In this document: positions 36,170-48,330 of the stretch, piece after piece | Layout: each line of letters begins with the position of its first letter | How positions within the stretch are numbered: position 1 is the stretch's first letter | Assembly: GCA_947179485.1 (NCBI GenBank) | Contig: OX359245.1 | Coordinates: forward strand, 66,513,067-66,577,066 | Reading direction: 5' to 3' | DNA: 64,000 nucleotides | DNA from: Allacma fusca | Taxonomy: Eukaryota; Arthropoda; Collembola; Symphypleona; Sminthuridae | The notes under the pieces: model-generated | Databases searched by the model: none | What the model was told of the DNA's origin: nothing | Seen by the model: only the letters and a program-made list of their open reading frames with translations | Program-made: the position numbers and the translations under genes

Positions 36170-37232
36170 GGATTTATGTATACACTGGAAATGTTAATGT
36201 CTGTCCTTCAACAAAAATTTCACACAGAAAACTGTTTAATTGCTAATCCAAATTAAGTGCACTAGTGGTAATTAAGTCATTCTGGATTTTACAGTGTATG
36301 GTTTGTTTTTCAGTTATTTTGTAATTGAGCAGATATTTCACGCTTTACATAATTACAAAAAACCGCAATTTTTGAATTTTTCTTGCTTCAAATGGTATCA
36401 CGCAAGGATTGGAAACTTGTGACTCACACCGAAAATATTTTCAAAGTCTATTGGTCCTGCAACTAGCACGCGAGAATTTACGACGGCTAATGATCACTTT
36501 CAAAGGAAAAGTACATTTGTCAGGTTTGCCGCTTTGAGGAGAAATTATTGTCAGAGGATCCAAGGGACGTGTGACAAATTCTAAGAGTTGTGTTATTTGA
36601 CTGGATGCGTATGAATGCTTCCTCTGTTCTATTAAATGAAAATGGAAGAAACATGTATTGCTATGTTTTTAGAAATAACGTACTCCGAGCTAAGTTTCAT
36701 ATGTATGTATGTGTGCTAACGTATGTGCATGAATTCAGTCAGTGCGTCATTCCGGAAATAAGTAAGGGCGCCATAATTAGCAGTATTTCCCAAGGAGCAA
36801 GTGCCTATAAAGAAATAAAGATATTTAGAGCAAATGCGTAAACACAAATGAGAATATCGTAAATGGGTAACGGTCGGTTTGAAAACTGGATGACATTACT
36901 TCCATATTTTATTTTTGAGTGTTCAGGTTCTACGAACAATTTTCACGAAGCAAATAGGATACTACATATCTGTACAACACATGTGTGAAACCTTTTTTGA
37001 TAATTTATGGTCCATCTGTACGTAAATGTATATGTGGGTTGCCAGAGTAAACCTTTTTCACAATTACAATGCGCTCTTTGAAATATAGTGGAATCTTGGA
37101 AGCAATAAACTTTGACATTTCCAGTGTAACTCTCGTTTACAGAGAGAATAACTAATACTATTGTGTTTTGTCTCTGCTTTATAATATTGTTCGTGAAGAA
37201 GTACAATCATCCAGACCAGGCACTCCGGAATA

Positions 37233-38330
37233 AGGGGGGACAGGAGGGACATTGTCCCTCCCAAAAAAAGTCAGGGAGGGACAGACTATATTGCTGTCCC
37301 CCCACTTTTAAGAATCAGATGAGCCTTTTCTTAACTTTTTAATTTCAAAAGTCCTATGAAGCTTCATTTTTTTAAAAAATCCTCCACAAACTGCTGTTAG
37401 GTGTATTTAAGAAACTCGCAACAAGTTATCTCTTCTAAACAAAAATGTTTACTTAAATGATAAATATATTTTATATCATTTATTATTTTCATCCCGGTTT
37501 ATGCATGCATGTGAAGATCGGCTCATCTAGGTAACTACCAAAATTGAGTAGTGAAAGTAGTGGGTAATACTGCAGCCCGAATTAGATTTTTTAAAGCTAC
37601 CGTATTCATCCTTGATAATGATTTTGAACTTATTCAAACGATTTTATGTGAGTATTGCAATACTTTCAGGGTTGAAATTGTGTGATAGCGTGATTATTAC
37701 AAATAGTAACTTAGGTATTAAACGCAACGCTGCCCATCAACAAATTAGAGGATGTTTTTCTATTCAACATTCTTTACTTTTGTTAAATTTGGAATGTTAT
37801 TTCCCACTACGTTTGCCGAACATATTGACCTCCCCTTGCCAGATTGATCCAGGCCAAAATCTTGACCTGGATCAAAAGTTTGAACATTTTGAAACTTTTA
37901 CTTTGAATTTCGCTCCAATTTCATGCCAGACCAATAAATATGTTCCAAAATGTCGGACCAGACAGATAATACCATTCCTGTATTACGAGCTTAACGGAAA
38001 ATTTTCTAGAAGCAATTTATAAAATCAATAGGTTTTAGCGCGCCAATATTATTGAAAAGAGTACAAGTGAGTATTAAAACGTCACCCAAGGAGTTTATTT
38101 CAGAATATTAATAATTAACATGAAATATTGTCGTTTGGTGAAAAATTTACTTCAAAAAAATCACCGACACAAAATTTGGTCTGTTCCAACGGATGGAAAA
38201 GGCCATGCACTTCTAAACCATTAAATCTACTGGAGGATGTTCCTTGGATGAAAATTGTGGAACAGATCTAGAGGAATGGTTCCACACTTGTGTTCAAGTT
38301 CATTCAAAAATAATAAGAATAAGGGCTAGT
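37233..38330. mobile_element. Unresolved insertion in unit C with a GGGGGGACAGG end
   Basis: Unit C follows unit D up to about 37232 and rejoins unit-like sequence near 38340-38400. Between them is unrelated sequence that starts with short inverted GGGGACAG / CTGTCCCCCC motifs (37235-37305), like a transposon end. No matching right end or duplication was found. The 136-codon frame at 37612-38022 has no recognisable motif and is not called. A short inverted repeat GTTCAGTTCA / TGAACTGAAC sits at 38333-38362. Confidence 0.4.
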
Positions 38331-38411
38331 TCAGTTCAGTTCACCACTTTATGAACTGAACGGCTGCAAGTATGCCTGGAAATGATTGAAATCATCATTA
38401 AGATTAAAAAT

Positions 38412-39529
38412 TTAAATGTTTTGTGAACGGAATCCACACGAATTACATATCAAGAGCCCAGTATTTGTTTTCTCATCCCTCAGTTCATTTCTGTTGCCTG
38501 TCGATTTTCCAAGTAATGGTTTGGATTTAATTATGTCATGCTTCCTCCTCTCATGTAAATACAATGTTCCTTTTGTGTTACAGAAGTATGAACAGAACTT
38601 ACACTTGTGCGGTTTGTTCCCAAAATGAGTCAACTCATGTTTCTCAAAAATAATTTTAGAATCGGTCTGAAGTGGGCACTTCAAACATTTGAATTTACTT
38701 ACACCAGTGTGTCTTCTTGTATGGCTCTTGAATGTTGAGCGACGCTTGAACGTCCAATTGCAAAATTCGCATTGGTATGGCCTCCTGGCCGAATGAATTA
38801 GCATGTGTCTTATTAACATTACATCACTCACACAAGCATAAGAGCAAAGTTTGCAGCTGACTGGCTTCTCCCCCGTGTGAGTACTTGATGAAGTCTTAGT
38901 TCTAAAGAGGAGATATATTCCTTGACACTGAAATTGCATTTGTATGGTCTCTCACCCGTGTGTCTCCTGCAATGGCTCGGCTCAAAAGTAAAGCTTTAGA
39001 TTTGAAATCTGAAGAGCACAGCCCACAGACAAAAGGCCTATCGTTTGAATGAGTTACTAAATGTCCTTTAAGGCCGAGCAATTACGAAATTTCTTGGAGC
39101 AATTCAATTTGGCACTTATATAATTTCTCGCTTGAATGAGTCTTCACATGTGCTTGCAAAGAGGTTTTTAGCCGGAACTGCGCCGGGCAATTTGGGCACT
39201 TGTAGGGTTTTTCATTGATGTGTATACTGACGTGGGTTTGAAGGTGGCCAGATTGTTTGAAAGATTTAATGCACAAATTGCATTTGTATTGCCTTTCTCC
39301 AGTGTGGACTCTACGATGCATCTTTAATGAATATGAAGTGATAAACTGGGAAGACCATTCTTCGCATTTGTATGGTTTCTCTCCTCTATGTTTTCTCCTA
39401 TGAAGATGAAGTTGACCGGTAGAAGGAAATGCGGAGGAGCACTCTTCGCATTTGTATGATCTTTCACCAGTGTGGACTCTCACATGAACGATTAGATCAT
39501 GTTTCTTTTTAAATTTTGAAAATTAATCA
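38412..39529 (-). pseudogene. Broken C2H2 zinc-finger exon, copy C
   Basis: Relative of 24219-25468 with an intact-looking acceptor (CATAG) at 39530. The start of finger 1 is deleted and its frame shifted. Fingers 2-5 are open at 39082-39483, but one finger cysteine is now tryptophan (EEWSS). Finger 6 keeps full spacing (GLKGHLVTH) but is out of frame. Finger 8 lost its second cysteine to serine (CNFS) and has a frameshift. Fingers 9-12 are open at 38412-38939. Finger 13 is cut by a deletion after CNSCGF. The many independent lesions show it is not under protein-level constraint. Confidence 0.85.
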
Positions 39530-40965
39530 CTATGGAAGAGGAAAAGTAATTAGGATATTATTTAACGATTAAGTCCTATTTAGTTTTAGAGAACACTTCT
39601 GAAAAAACCTAATGTACAAATCTAAAAAAAATATTTTCACATCAAATAACAAGTAGAAGATAAATTCAATTATCAGAGAAAAAACCAGAGGTATTTATAA
39701 ATGAGAAAGTCATACTTTTTGTGATACCAGAGGAGGTCAATGGTTATGTATAATTACTTATATGCAGTTTATTGCATAAGACATTTAAACACACCTTTTG
39801 TTAACTTGTAACATAAAGGTAAGAACTGATATAAATATTTTAACGATAGTTACCTTGAAATTAGAAAATTAATTCGTACTCAAACCTTCATTTCAATTAG
39901 CGTATGCTGGAACTTACACATGTACAATTCTGGTTACATATTCACCATAAATATTTAAAGATTAATTGCAAGCACGTTTTTATTGTATTGCATGCGTAGT
40001 TACCCAAGTGGTACAATTGGTAGCACATACTACATATACATACTTGACCTCTCATATCCAATTTACAAAAATTCAAGTTTCCAGATGAAAGCCTGTGAGG
40101 TTCTTGATCTAATCAAAGAATTTACCCTTTGAGTCAAATACAGAATAGGGAATCTGAATTTATACCTCTCTGAGTACTTGTAAGATTTCACGTAATTATA
40201 CATTGACTGCTAGAATTTTGTGAAATTTCTATATATTGGTTCCCAAGGGATGACAAAATACCTGCAAAATATTGAGTTGCCACTATATCTTTTTATTATA
40301 TAATATATACTTACTCCTAGGGAGAATTCAATGACTACAATATAAAGGAATTTCTATCCAAGAGGAAACCTCTATATAGAAAATTCACTGATGCCACTTA
40401 TAAGACGAGATTTGTTCCGGTTACTGGATATGTACCTTTTTTTATAGAGAGCTGACACTGCTCTTATGATTTTTATGGGTACATTTTCGTACAGAAGACT
40501 CCGGCTCCAACTTTCCTGCGTGTGGTACAGACTGTTCCAGTGAATGTGCCGCTACAATGGTAGATGCGTTGTAATATAAAATGGAAATCTTATGGAAACA
40601 AAGGTTCCTGCAAATATTACGTTACATGACAAAGTTTATTTTACGGGGTAAAAGTGAGTAGTGAATAAACTGACGTACGTTCATTTTTTATTTAAAATTA
40701 TTTTGAACGTTTAATAAAGTAAAGCTAAGAGTTGGTTTACGTATCGTATGATTTGGGACAAACTCACAATCAGCTAGCTTAATTCCTATAGAATGCCAAG
40801 GTCAATTTCTAAAAGGGGAGCATTGGAATTTCGAGAACGTTTCTTATCCAGTATGTAGTATTCAAATTTGGCAACTTGCATATCCAGATATCATTCAATC
40901 AATTTATTTGACGACTAGTTGTAATTAAGAATTTACATGAAGACACGTTTACTAGTGCTAGTATA

Positions 40966-41921
40966 CAGAGCTATGCAAAATACTTGGTCTGAGGTGACAA
41001 AATACAAAAAACCTGAAGTAAAATATAGAAAATACAAAGTAAAATACCTCAGTTTACATTACTAAAATTACTAAAATACAAATAAAAATACAATACGTGG
41101 TCGGTAATTTAAAATACTCAAATAGAAAATAGTGTATTTTAAATATAATACTTTTCTTAAAATACCCAAATCATGCTCACTATTTTCAGTCCAGGACTCA
41201 AACAGCTTTGAAAGCTTTAAATTTTATTAAACCAATTACCTAACTAATCACGTAATCACTTCAAGGACTGCATATAAACCTTGTGTAGGAACAAATGATT
41301 CAACTTTTATCGAATTTGTCTGTCCATAAGTTATAATTACCTTAAAAGATAATCAGTTATTTTGATTGTTTATTAGGTAATGTAGATTATTATGATATTT
41401 TTAGTACCCGAGTTATTATCTGAAAATTAAATTGAGTGTCTTCATCGGATCTTAAATAATGTTGTTAAAGAGGAAAAGTGGACTAAATGTAAGTGATGTA
41501 CAAAAGCATACGAGCGTAATCTATTTTGCCTATTAAGTGACGATATGTAATACTGAATATCGAGAACCTGAATATGTTTGATGCGTCTAGTAACAATGAT
41601 TCATTCCAACGTATGTTATTCCGTGGCTAAAATGGAGTTCTTACAGATATTGAGCATCATTCAAACTACAAACAATGTAAAAATTGTAATGATGCTGGTG
41701 AAAAGTATTTTGAGCCAAATACTTTATTTGAAATACATTTTCCAGACCCTTGAAAGTAAGTAAATAGAACACACTTTTGTACTTACTGGCCCTTCAAATA
41801 CTGAGTACAAAATACTTGCCTACTGCTTGCTAACTTTAAAATACACAATACAAAATACTTTGTGGTCTAAACATACATACATATTTTAAAATACTGTATT
41901 TGAAAATACTGCATAGCACTC
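40966..41921. mobile_element. hAT-like element with AAAATAC repeats
   Basis: A 956-bp insertion in unit C. The 8-bp flanks are CTAGTATA and TTAGTATA (40958-40965 and 41922-41929, one mismatch). The ends are CAGAGCTATGC and inverted GAGTGCTATGC. The subterminal zones are filled with AAAATACAAAGTAAAATAC-like repeats. Units A and B run through the site without it. There is no transposase, and the 61-codon frame at 41578 is unsupported. Confidence 0.8.
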
Positions 41922-43180
41922 TTAGTATATGCCCGTTTCTTTTTCACTGGAAAAGTTACCAGAATAATCTACACATTCTTATCAGTATTACGGCATAATT
42001 ATGTATTCAAACATTCAAGGAATTTAACGTACAAAGAAGCATTCTGACTTAAAGTATGTATTATCTGCATATTTGGAATTAACAATACGCACAATTTCTA
42101 AAACTGGCAGAAAACGGAATAATTTATTTTCAATTCTGAAGCAATGAAATATGTTGCATAAAGACGAAAAAATATTTCTTTAAATATATACAAATATGTA
42201 ATTGTACTAAGCATGTATACGGGTAACATAATTACACAAACGTGACTTTAGCGATTCTTATTATATGCTACATGCATCAAGCTCACTGCATCATCCTTTG
42301 GGTTTACAGATCAACTGGGCTTGTAGATTTCCACGAACTTTGTTTTACTTCAACGAATATTTTGTTACACAGTTCAAAGGAACACATGAGTAAAACTAAT
42401 TATGTACATTGGGATGAATAATGAAGGCGGTGCGACTGTCTTGATCACTTCAGCTTTCTCAACCGCTAGTAACGCTCTAGTATTTCTTTAATATTTTGGA
42501 ATTCCTCAAAATTATGTATTATACACCCCGATTTTAACCGATATAAGCACTAGTGCATTTTAAATTTATTTATTTTAAGCTCAATTCAAATTAATTTTGA
42601 CACAAACACAGAAGAGATCGTTTTAAAATACCGTTAAATTTCGTAAACACTAACAACATATTGTAGTATTATCACATACATGATACATACTCATTTCGAT
42701 ATACATTTTCAAGAAAAAGTGCAGAAACTGCAGGACGTCATCAGTTGACTTGAAAAGAATTTAAGAACACGTGCTACAAACAGTCAAATTAAAACTTTTC
42801 GCGGAATACCGATGTTATCAGATAACTAATTGTAAATATTTTAATTTTTACGCTGTTTTATTTCAGCATTGTCTCTCACATAGTGTATCCACCTTATAAG
42901 AATGTGCACTAAATATACAAACTACTATAATACTAAAAATCGCAAAACGGAAATTTGTCCTGTCATTGTTACTTCATAAAGAGAACATTATTATTTAAAA
43001 CAAATAACCAATTTATGTCTAGAAATTCAATGTGAAACAGAATTAAATATTTCCTGATTGCTTTTTGTTTTACTGGTTAAATTATAAAAACAGATGTGTC
43101 AAAAAATTTGAGGGCAACAATGAACTGTAAAGGCTTAAAGGCAAAACAAGCCAATCAAAAACAATTTGTTAAGTTGTTTT

Positions 43181-43332
43181 GATTACGTTTTAAGGCTATA
43201 CGTTTAGCACGCTTAGTGCTAATTGAAAAGAGTAGATGTAGAATAATCAGACGTCCGATTACGTATTAAGGCTATACGTTTGGCACGCTTAGTGCGAATT
43301 GAAAAGAGTAGATGTAGAATAATCAGACGTTA
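43181..43332 (+). repeat. 76-bp tandem duplication
   Basis: Two adjacent copies of a 76-bp unit starting GATTACGT and ending AATCAGACGT, at 43181 and 43257. They differ at only a few bases. Both contain the near-palindrome GCACGCTTAGTGC. No gene is seen around it in 42806-43920. Confidence 0.85.
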
Positions 43333-43921
43333 TTTATTGGAGGAAATAATATTGTTTGAATTAGACGCTGATTAACGTTTCGGAGTATAAGTATTCTACA
43401 TTCATTTTATAACTAGTATTGTGATTTCCAATTGGAGCGTAGTCCAACATCGCTGTCGCTGGACAAAATCGTTGTCCAAAGATTGCCAAACAACAAGCAA
43501 AAAATCAAGGTAAATAGATATAAAATAATACAGTGAAATTGAAATGGCAAATGTAGAACATTAACTGATGCATTTTGTTTCGTTATATGTTGTAATTTAA
43601 CTTTACAGATATACCCAACAGCATTTACAATGACCAGCTGAAGAGATTTTGCAGGAATTTAGCCGGGTATTTCGTCGAGTATAAGTTACGTGGCTTGTTT
43701 CACAAAGCTATTTGGTTGTGTGGAGGCGTATTCTTATAACCGGGAGTATAATATATAATTATACGCGGGTTACTTTACAGTACACACTTTCAATCGAAAC
43801 TTTCAATTGGCAGTGCTCGTTTTATTAACTTGAAATATTAGTTAATTATTAAAAATACAATTTGTTTACATGCCCTTGAAAAGAAATTGATAATGGCTAA
43901 GGCATGTGTTGAATAGGATAG

Positions 43922-44152
43922 AAAAGATTAAAAGTAGCAGTGCGTCTTGATGAGTGCATAGTTGCAGCGCAAAATCGTCGATTTCAGATCCTAAACGAGA
44001 AGCTGCTTTCGCTTACCGATGTTCTACGGCAGCAGATAAAAAGATGTCAATCTAGATGACGGAGACAACGAAACAGTTTAATGGACATCAACAACAAGAT
44101 GGATATTGTTCAAGAAATGATTAAGAAATTAAAAGAAAAATCAGAAATGTAA
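43922..44152 (+). pseudogene. Coiled-coil coding remnant with one stop
   Basis: The frame is open from 43922 except for TGA at 44057-44059, and ends in TAA at 44150-44152. The translation is a clear heptad-like coiled coil (RRFQILNEKLLSLTDVLRQQ, then MDIVQEMIKKLKEKSEM). It resembles in style, not clearly in sequence, the coiled-coil end of the pseudogene at 58773-59413. Possibly the last exon of an unknown gene. Confidence 0.4.
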
Positions 44153-44475
44153 AGAAGGATTATGAAAAATAGTTAGCTCATAGAAGGAATAAATTAAATG
44201 CATTTATACTAGTTTTTCTAAAAATCATTATTGTAAATCAGGGCAGGTTGGAGGAGATTATTATTTATTTAATGTTTTCAATTTTTTGTAGGTTTCAATC
44301 CTATAAAATGTATACCCTTCATAGCACGTGTTATCACGACTTCATACTTTAATTCGACTAACTGAACATTAAGAATTGTTTCTGAATTAAAGGGGACTTT
44401 CCTACCATTATTATAGAGTTCGCCAGCAATCCATTGACTGATTTAAATTTTAATATTTTGTTCGTTCAATTTCAG

Positions 44476-44754
44476 ACAAGCTGGACTCGTTCAACCTTGA
44501 TATAAGTGCACAAACCTCCTTACGTTTTGTGGCTGTGGAAGTTGGCGGAATGTTTAGCTACTTGACGGAAACAAATATTTAAGCCGATTATAGCTACGCA
44601 ACTCTAACAAACAAAACCACAATTAGAACGACTGCTGGCCTTCTTAAATGATCTCGAAAAAATTAACAAAAATTTGACGAATTTTGAGGTTAACGCAATT
44701 CATTATTGGTTATTTTTGCGTTATTTCAAAATCGTTGATTCATTGTTAACATGA
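44476..44754 (+). pseudogene. Exon-like remnant after a good acceptor
   Basis: TTCAATTTCAG at 44465-44475 is a good splice acceptor. Coding-like sequence follows (DKLDSFNLDISAQTSLRF in one frame), then after stops a second frame continues (QLERLLAFLNDLEKINKNL) to TGA 44752-44754. It is frameshifted and of unknown family. In 44755-45262 I see no gene; the 108-codon minus frame at 44788-45114 is low-complexity Ser/Pro sequence. Confidence 0.3.
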
Positions 44755-45262
44755 ACACAGATTGATTGCAATATATTGATATATAAATTAATTAATATAT
44801 ATTGTGAAAGTCGAGATGTGATGAGGGAATAAGGTGGTGAGGTCCGGAGTTGAGCAGAGGTTGGGGGAATAAATTAATGAGGTCCGGAGATTAGTAGGGG
44901 AGAGAATAACTTTTATTAAAGTAAAGGAGGAATAGGGGTAAATATAAGGAGAGTTAGGGTTAATCACAACAATAATTGTTATAAGTAATAATTTAAGTAA
45001 ATGAGAATAAACTCTGGGTCGCGGAGAAAACCACAGTAGTGAAAATGAGGAAGAGTTGGAGAGAGATGAGACACAATGTGAATATCTTGATCGGTGAAGA
45101 GAGAGTGAATCCAAATATTACAATAATTAATCTATAGTAACATTTCATAGCATCTTATGTAACATATTAATGTAGCCAATAAAAATAGATATTTTACAAT
45201 AGAAATAGTATCATCGATAATAAGTACATGAATAAATAACAAATAAGTACAATGAGTATTTC

Positions 45263-45560
45263 CATAGCGACATAAGATCAGCTCTGTATGCTTAAGCATG
45301 TAGAGCAAGGTAACTCTGGATGTCGGAAACTTACGTTAACCTTATTACCTATATCTAACGTTAGCAAGGATGTCGGGAAGTGTCCGATCAGCCCTTCTTC
45401 TGCTTGCAGAAGTGCGCTAACTCACACTACTTTTCCAGTAGGTATGTACCTAGCGGAGCGCCATTTGTTTACATGGCGCTTCCCGCGTAGGCACATTAGG
45501 CGACATGGGCAGTGCTGGGGGTGCTGCTAGCGTGCCGTAAATCACTGGCCGATTTACAAT
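45263..45560. other. Base-composition island, content unknown
   Basis: Clearly higher in G and C than the flanks, with an 80-codon frame (45288-45530) rich in Cys, Arg and His in its second half. I recognise neither a gene nor a repeat family. It could be a fragment of a SINE, a promoter or a transposon. Confidence 0.25.
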
Positions 45561-45682
45561 ATGTAGGTATGTCTATATTATTGAAAATAGAATAGCCTTT
45601 CAGCTTTAAAATAACTTATATCATAGGTGTTCAATGGGGGACAGATTCACCCGTTCAATGCAAATCAAATAGTAACTCCACT

Positions 45683-46312
45683 ATGGATTCATTCACTGGT
45701 TCAGTAAACGTGGTCATGAATTCACCAATATTTCCTAGAGAAATGGATTCGTCTTATCAGTCCCTTAGGAAAACTCTGACAAAAGCTGATCATGTCGAAG
45801 AGAGTGCATCGAAATTTGGTAATGGGAACGATGTCTTTAAAATTCTTTGAAGCCATTGAAGATTACATCACTAAGGTCCCAAAACTAGCCAAAGATTTAA
45901 ATGGAGGCAAATGTACACCTGTAAAATTCGTATGTATTTCACTAGACAAATTAGACAGCTTGAAACAGGCGTGGATGTATATTAATATAGATGCGAAGGA
46001 AGATTCAATTGGAAATTCTACAGTTGTTGAAGAAATCACTCTGTACACATTGTACAGCAAGATGAAGATTCAATACCAGAAACAGCGGGATATTGTATGA
46101 AACTCACACCCGTACTATTCCAAGGCAACGTCATTTGGAGACATATTAGATACCAACTAATTATGCTGACAATTTAAAGGTTAACATTGAAAGGCTTCAA
46201 CACTATTGCAAGGGTTTCAAACTCGAAATGAATTATTTGCTCAAGTCTTTCCGTAGTTCTACCACTGATATTTTGCACAGATACGATTGTATTCAACAAA
46301 ATTACCCCTAAA
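45683..46312 (+). pseudogene. Decayed coding remnant, three frames
   Basis: The ATG at 45683 opens 55 codons (starts MDSFTGSVNVVMNS) to a TGA near 45850. The adjacent frame 45792-46100 continues with normal-looking sequence (FEAIEDYITKVPKLAKDL, then TVVEEITLYTLYSKM). A third frame, about 46150-46312, reads YADNLKVNIERLQHY and ends in TAA at the edge of the repeat array at 46310. Two frameshifts separate them. The protein is not recognised. It was probably one exon of a helical protein. Confidence 0.45.
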
Positions 46313-46600
46313 GACGATCCGGGACGGGACGTCCCTAGAGGCAAAATAATTGTCCCTATGTCGTATTTGGGACAGAACGTCCCTAAGGGCAAACCAATTG
46401 TCCCTATGTCGTATTCGGGACGGAACGGTGACAAACAAGTGTCCCCATTATATTCGGGATGGTACGGGAACAACAACAATTGTCCACATTATATTCGGGA
46501 TGGTACGGGAACAAAACGATTGTCCCCATTATATTCGGGATGGTACGGGAACAAAACGATTGTCCCCATTGTATTCGGGACGGGACGTGCTGGGAAAAAG
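46313..46600 (+). repeat. Tandem array of about 40-bp CGGGACGG / TTGTCCC units
   Basis: About six units, each with a CGGGA(C/T)GG core followed by AACAAAACGATTGTCCCCAT, at 40-41 bp spacing in the right part and more diverged on the left. Similar phrases recur at 63340-63700, so the array may be the subterminal part of a transposon family. The open frames here (87-93 codons in several frames) are the repeat read as protein. No target duplication was found. Confidence 0.8.
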
Positions 46601-47043
46601 AAGCCGGAAATAGACAAGACAATCAGATATTCCCTTTGAATTTTGTTTCCCTACTTCGTGTGGTTGCTTGTGGATTGTGTGCAAGTTATCAAAGGAAATC
46701 AGTGTGGTAATAAGATTTTAAATAGGTGGTTTTTGGTACTGCAACCTGCTTTCAGCCAAAGGAATGTCGGAATTCTCAAATACAAGTACTATGTAGAGAC
46801 ACAGTCTAGGATCTTTTGCTTTATTACACATCCTCCGAAATTGGATGCAATCGTTATCTGTTCCCCCTCACAATGATTTGCTGATCAGAAAATTATCCAA
46901 AAACCACCATTGGGAGCAATTCTTCAAGGTAGGTTTTAAATACTACTGAGGGGGAATGCATGTATAATGACAGCGTTGATATGGTGTGTAGAGGTGATTT
47001 TAAAATAGGATTGCAAAAAGGTAATATTTTGATCTATTTGCAG

Positions 47044-47278
47044 GCTCATTCTGAACTACTAGCGGTGCTCGCACTGGTCACATATTACTGTCTCATAAGG
47101 GAACGAAAGCAGGTTCGCTTGCAGAATCCAGAGCTGAGCCTATTGAACCATTTTTGTGGAGGCGACAACTCCACAGACAGCACGTCGTTCATGGAAGCGG
47201 ACCTGAACATGGTACAATACATAAACTACGCTTTTCGTGGGCACGTAAACAAAAAATTCAACAATTTTATTGCTGCTG
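47044..47278 (+). CDS. Possible internal exon, unknown protein
   Basis: Within the open frame 46960-47439 lies a segment bounded by an acceptor (TATTTGCAG at 47035-47043) and a donor (CTG|GTAATA at 47278/47279). It encodes about 78 residues, starting AHSELLAVLALVTYY and later CGGDNSTDSTSFMEADLN. Whether it starts at the ATG 46960 or at the acceptor cannot be decided. No family recognised. All neighbours in this spacer are decayed, so it may be a remnant too. Confidence 0.35.
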
Positions 47279-47774
47279 GTAATAGGATTTGTTGTTTCGC
47301 AAAATTAGACGTACTTTTTTTGTCAAACCATGCACACGATACAAGTTTAATAATTTTAAAATCAATTCATTTAAAACGTTTTCTTGTTGACAAGCCAGAG
47401 TCATGGATATGTCTCGTCAAATTTGTTTGCACTGTTTGACAAACCCGCCTATTTGCCTGAACATAGTTTTACCCTTCAAATCTGTATTGCTGCAAGGTCA
47501 TCACCAAGTAAATGATGTTAACGAAATCAATCTACTCTAGTTGCGAACATCACTACCCCTTTTGGGTTCAAAGTAATACTATACTAACTTTTTGTTTTAG
47601 TACAAGTTTTGTAATTAGCTATATTTTATTGGGAGACTTGGGAAACTGAAAATTAAAACATCGGAGGGGTATAAGATCCATGTTAATAACGCATAGAATA
47701 TTGTGGTGACGGTACTCCCATCAGGTACCGTTTAACTTACAGTCGCAAGCATGCTGGAATAGATCGCTAAGTTT

Positions 47775-48330
47775 AAGCCATTCAGCAAAGATGAATACTT
47801 CGAGCAATTGTCCAAATTACCTCAACTCTCAGAGGTTTATATATGCTTTGGAGACCATGTTAAAATCAGAAATAAACTTTTGTCGGCTGAAAGTTGAGGT
47901 GTTGGTGATGAAGTCATCATTCCAGCGGACTTTGCAAGATTTACATTGTCTTGCACAGTCAATCAGAGCCTGCGGAGGTGTGTTCATACACCGGTAATTG
48001 ATCCGTGTAGAAATATCCACAGATACTGTCTCAGTACACGCATTGTGAACATAGTGGAGAGCAGCATGATGCACCAGATGCTAAGTACTCTTCGCACCGT
48101 TTCTCCCAAGCTATAGCACTACAGCGAAGAGCAAATGGAGAGAGTTCTACCTCGAATGCTGAACGATGTTCATAATCTTCAGTTAGCGATTCATCAGACG
48201 ATGATTACCATCAAGTTGTACAATAGTCAAGCGATATTGCGGAAGAACAACACCCTCCAGATATTTACGACAGTCAATGATGGTGAGGATAGTTCGCGCG
48301 GTAACGACCAACACATCAAAGGGTTTTAGT
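47775..48330 (+). pseudogene. Decayed coding remnant
   Basis: Several successive frames look like ordinary protein but carry stops: SKDEYFEQLSKLPQLSEVY near 47785-47840, a stop near 47897, GDEVIIPADFARFTLS, another stop near 48117, then the 64-codon frame at 48135-48329. No family. The frame 48277-48696 is weaker, and in 48700-49270 I see nothing. Confidence 0.3.

Larger units (their letters stand above)
30118..42805. repeat. Segmental duplication unit C of the ZNF array
   Basis: It begins at a head-to-tail junction. Sequence before 30118 matches the end of unit C (near 42790), and sequence after it matches the interior of unit B (near 19485), so the unit lacks the first 2 kb or so found in B and D. 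It holds the Mutator-like insertion, an unresolved insertion from about 37233 to 38330, a broken ZNF exon and one hAT-like element. In 39530-40960 and 41930-42805 I see nothing beyond diverged non-coding unit sequence. Confidence 0.8.

Noticed and set aside
37612-38022. 136-codon open frame
   Set aside because: No motif, no related sequence in the window and no splice signals; it is inside an unresolved insertion.
41578-41763. 61-codon frame in unit C
   Set aside because: It lies in the interior of the AAAATAC-type element and lacks any transposase signature.
44788-45114. 108-codon minus-strand frame rich in Ser, Pro and Tyr
   Set aside because: Composition follows the purine-rich low-complexity sequence of the other strand; no motif.
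46350-46710. Open frames of 72-93 codons in several phases
   Set aside because: They are a 40-41-bp tandem repeat read in different frames, giving the same motifs over and over; not a gene.
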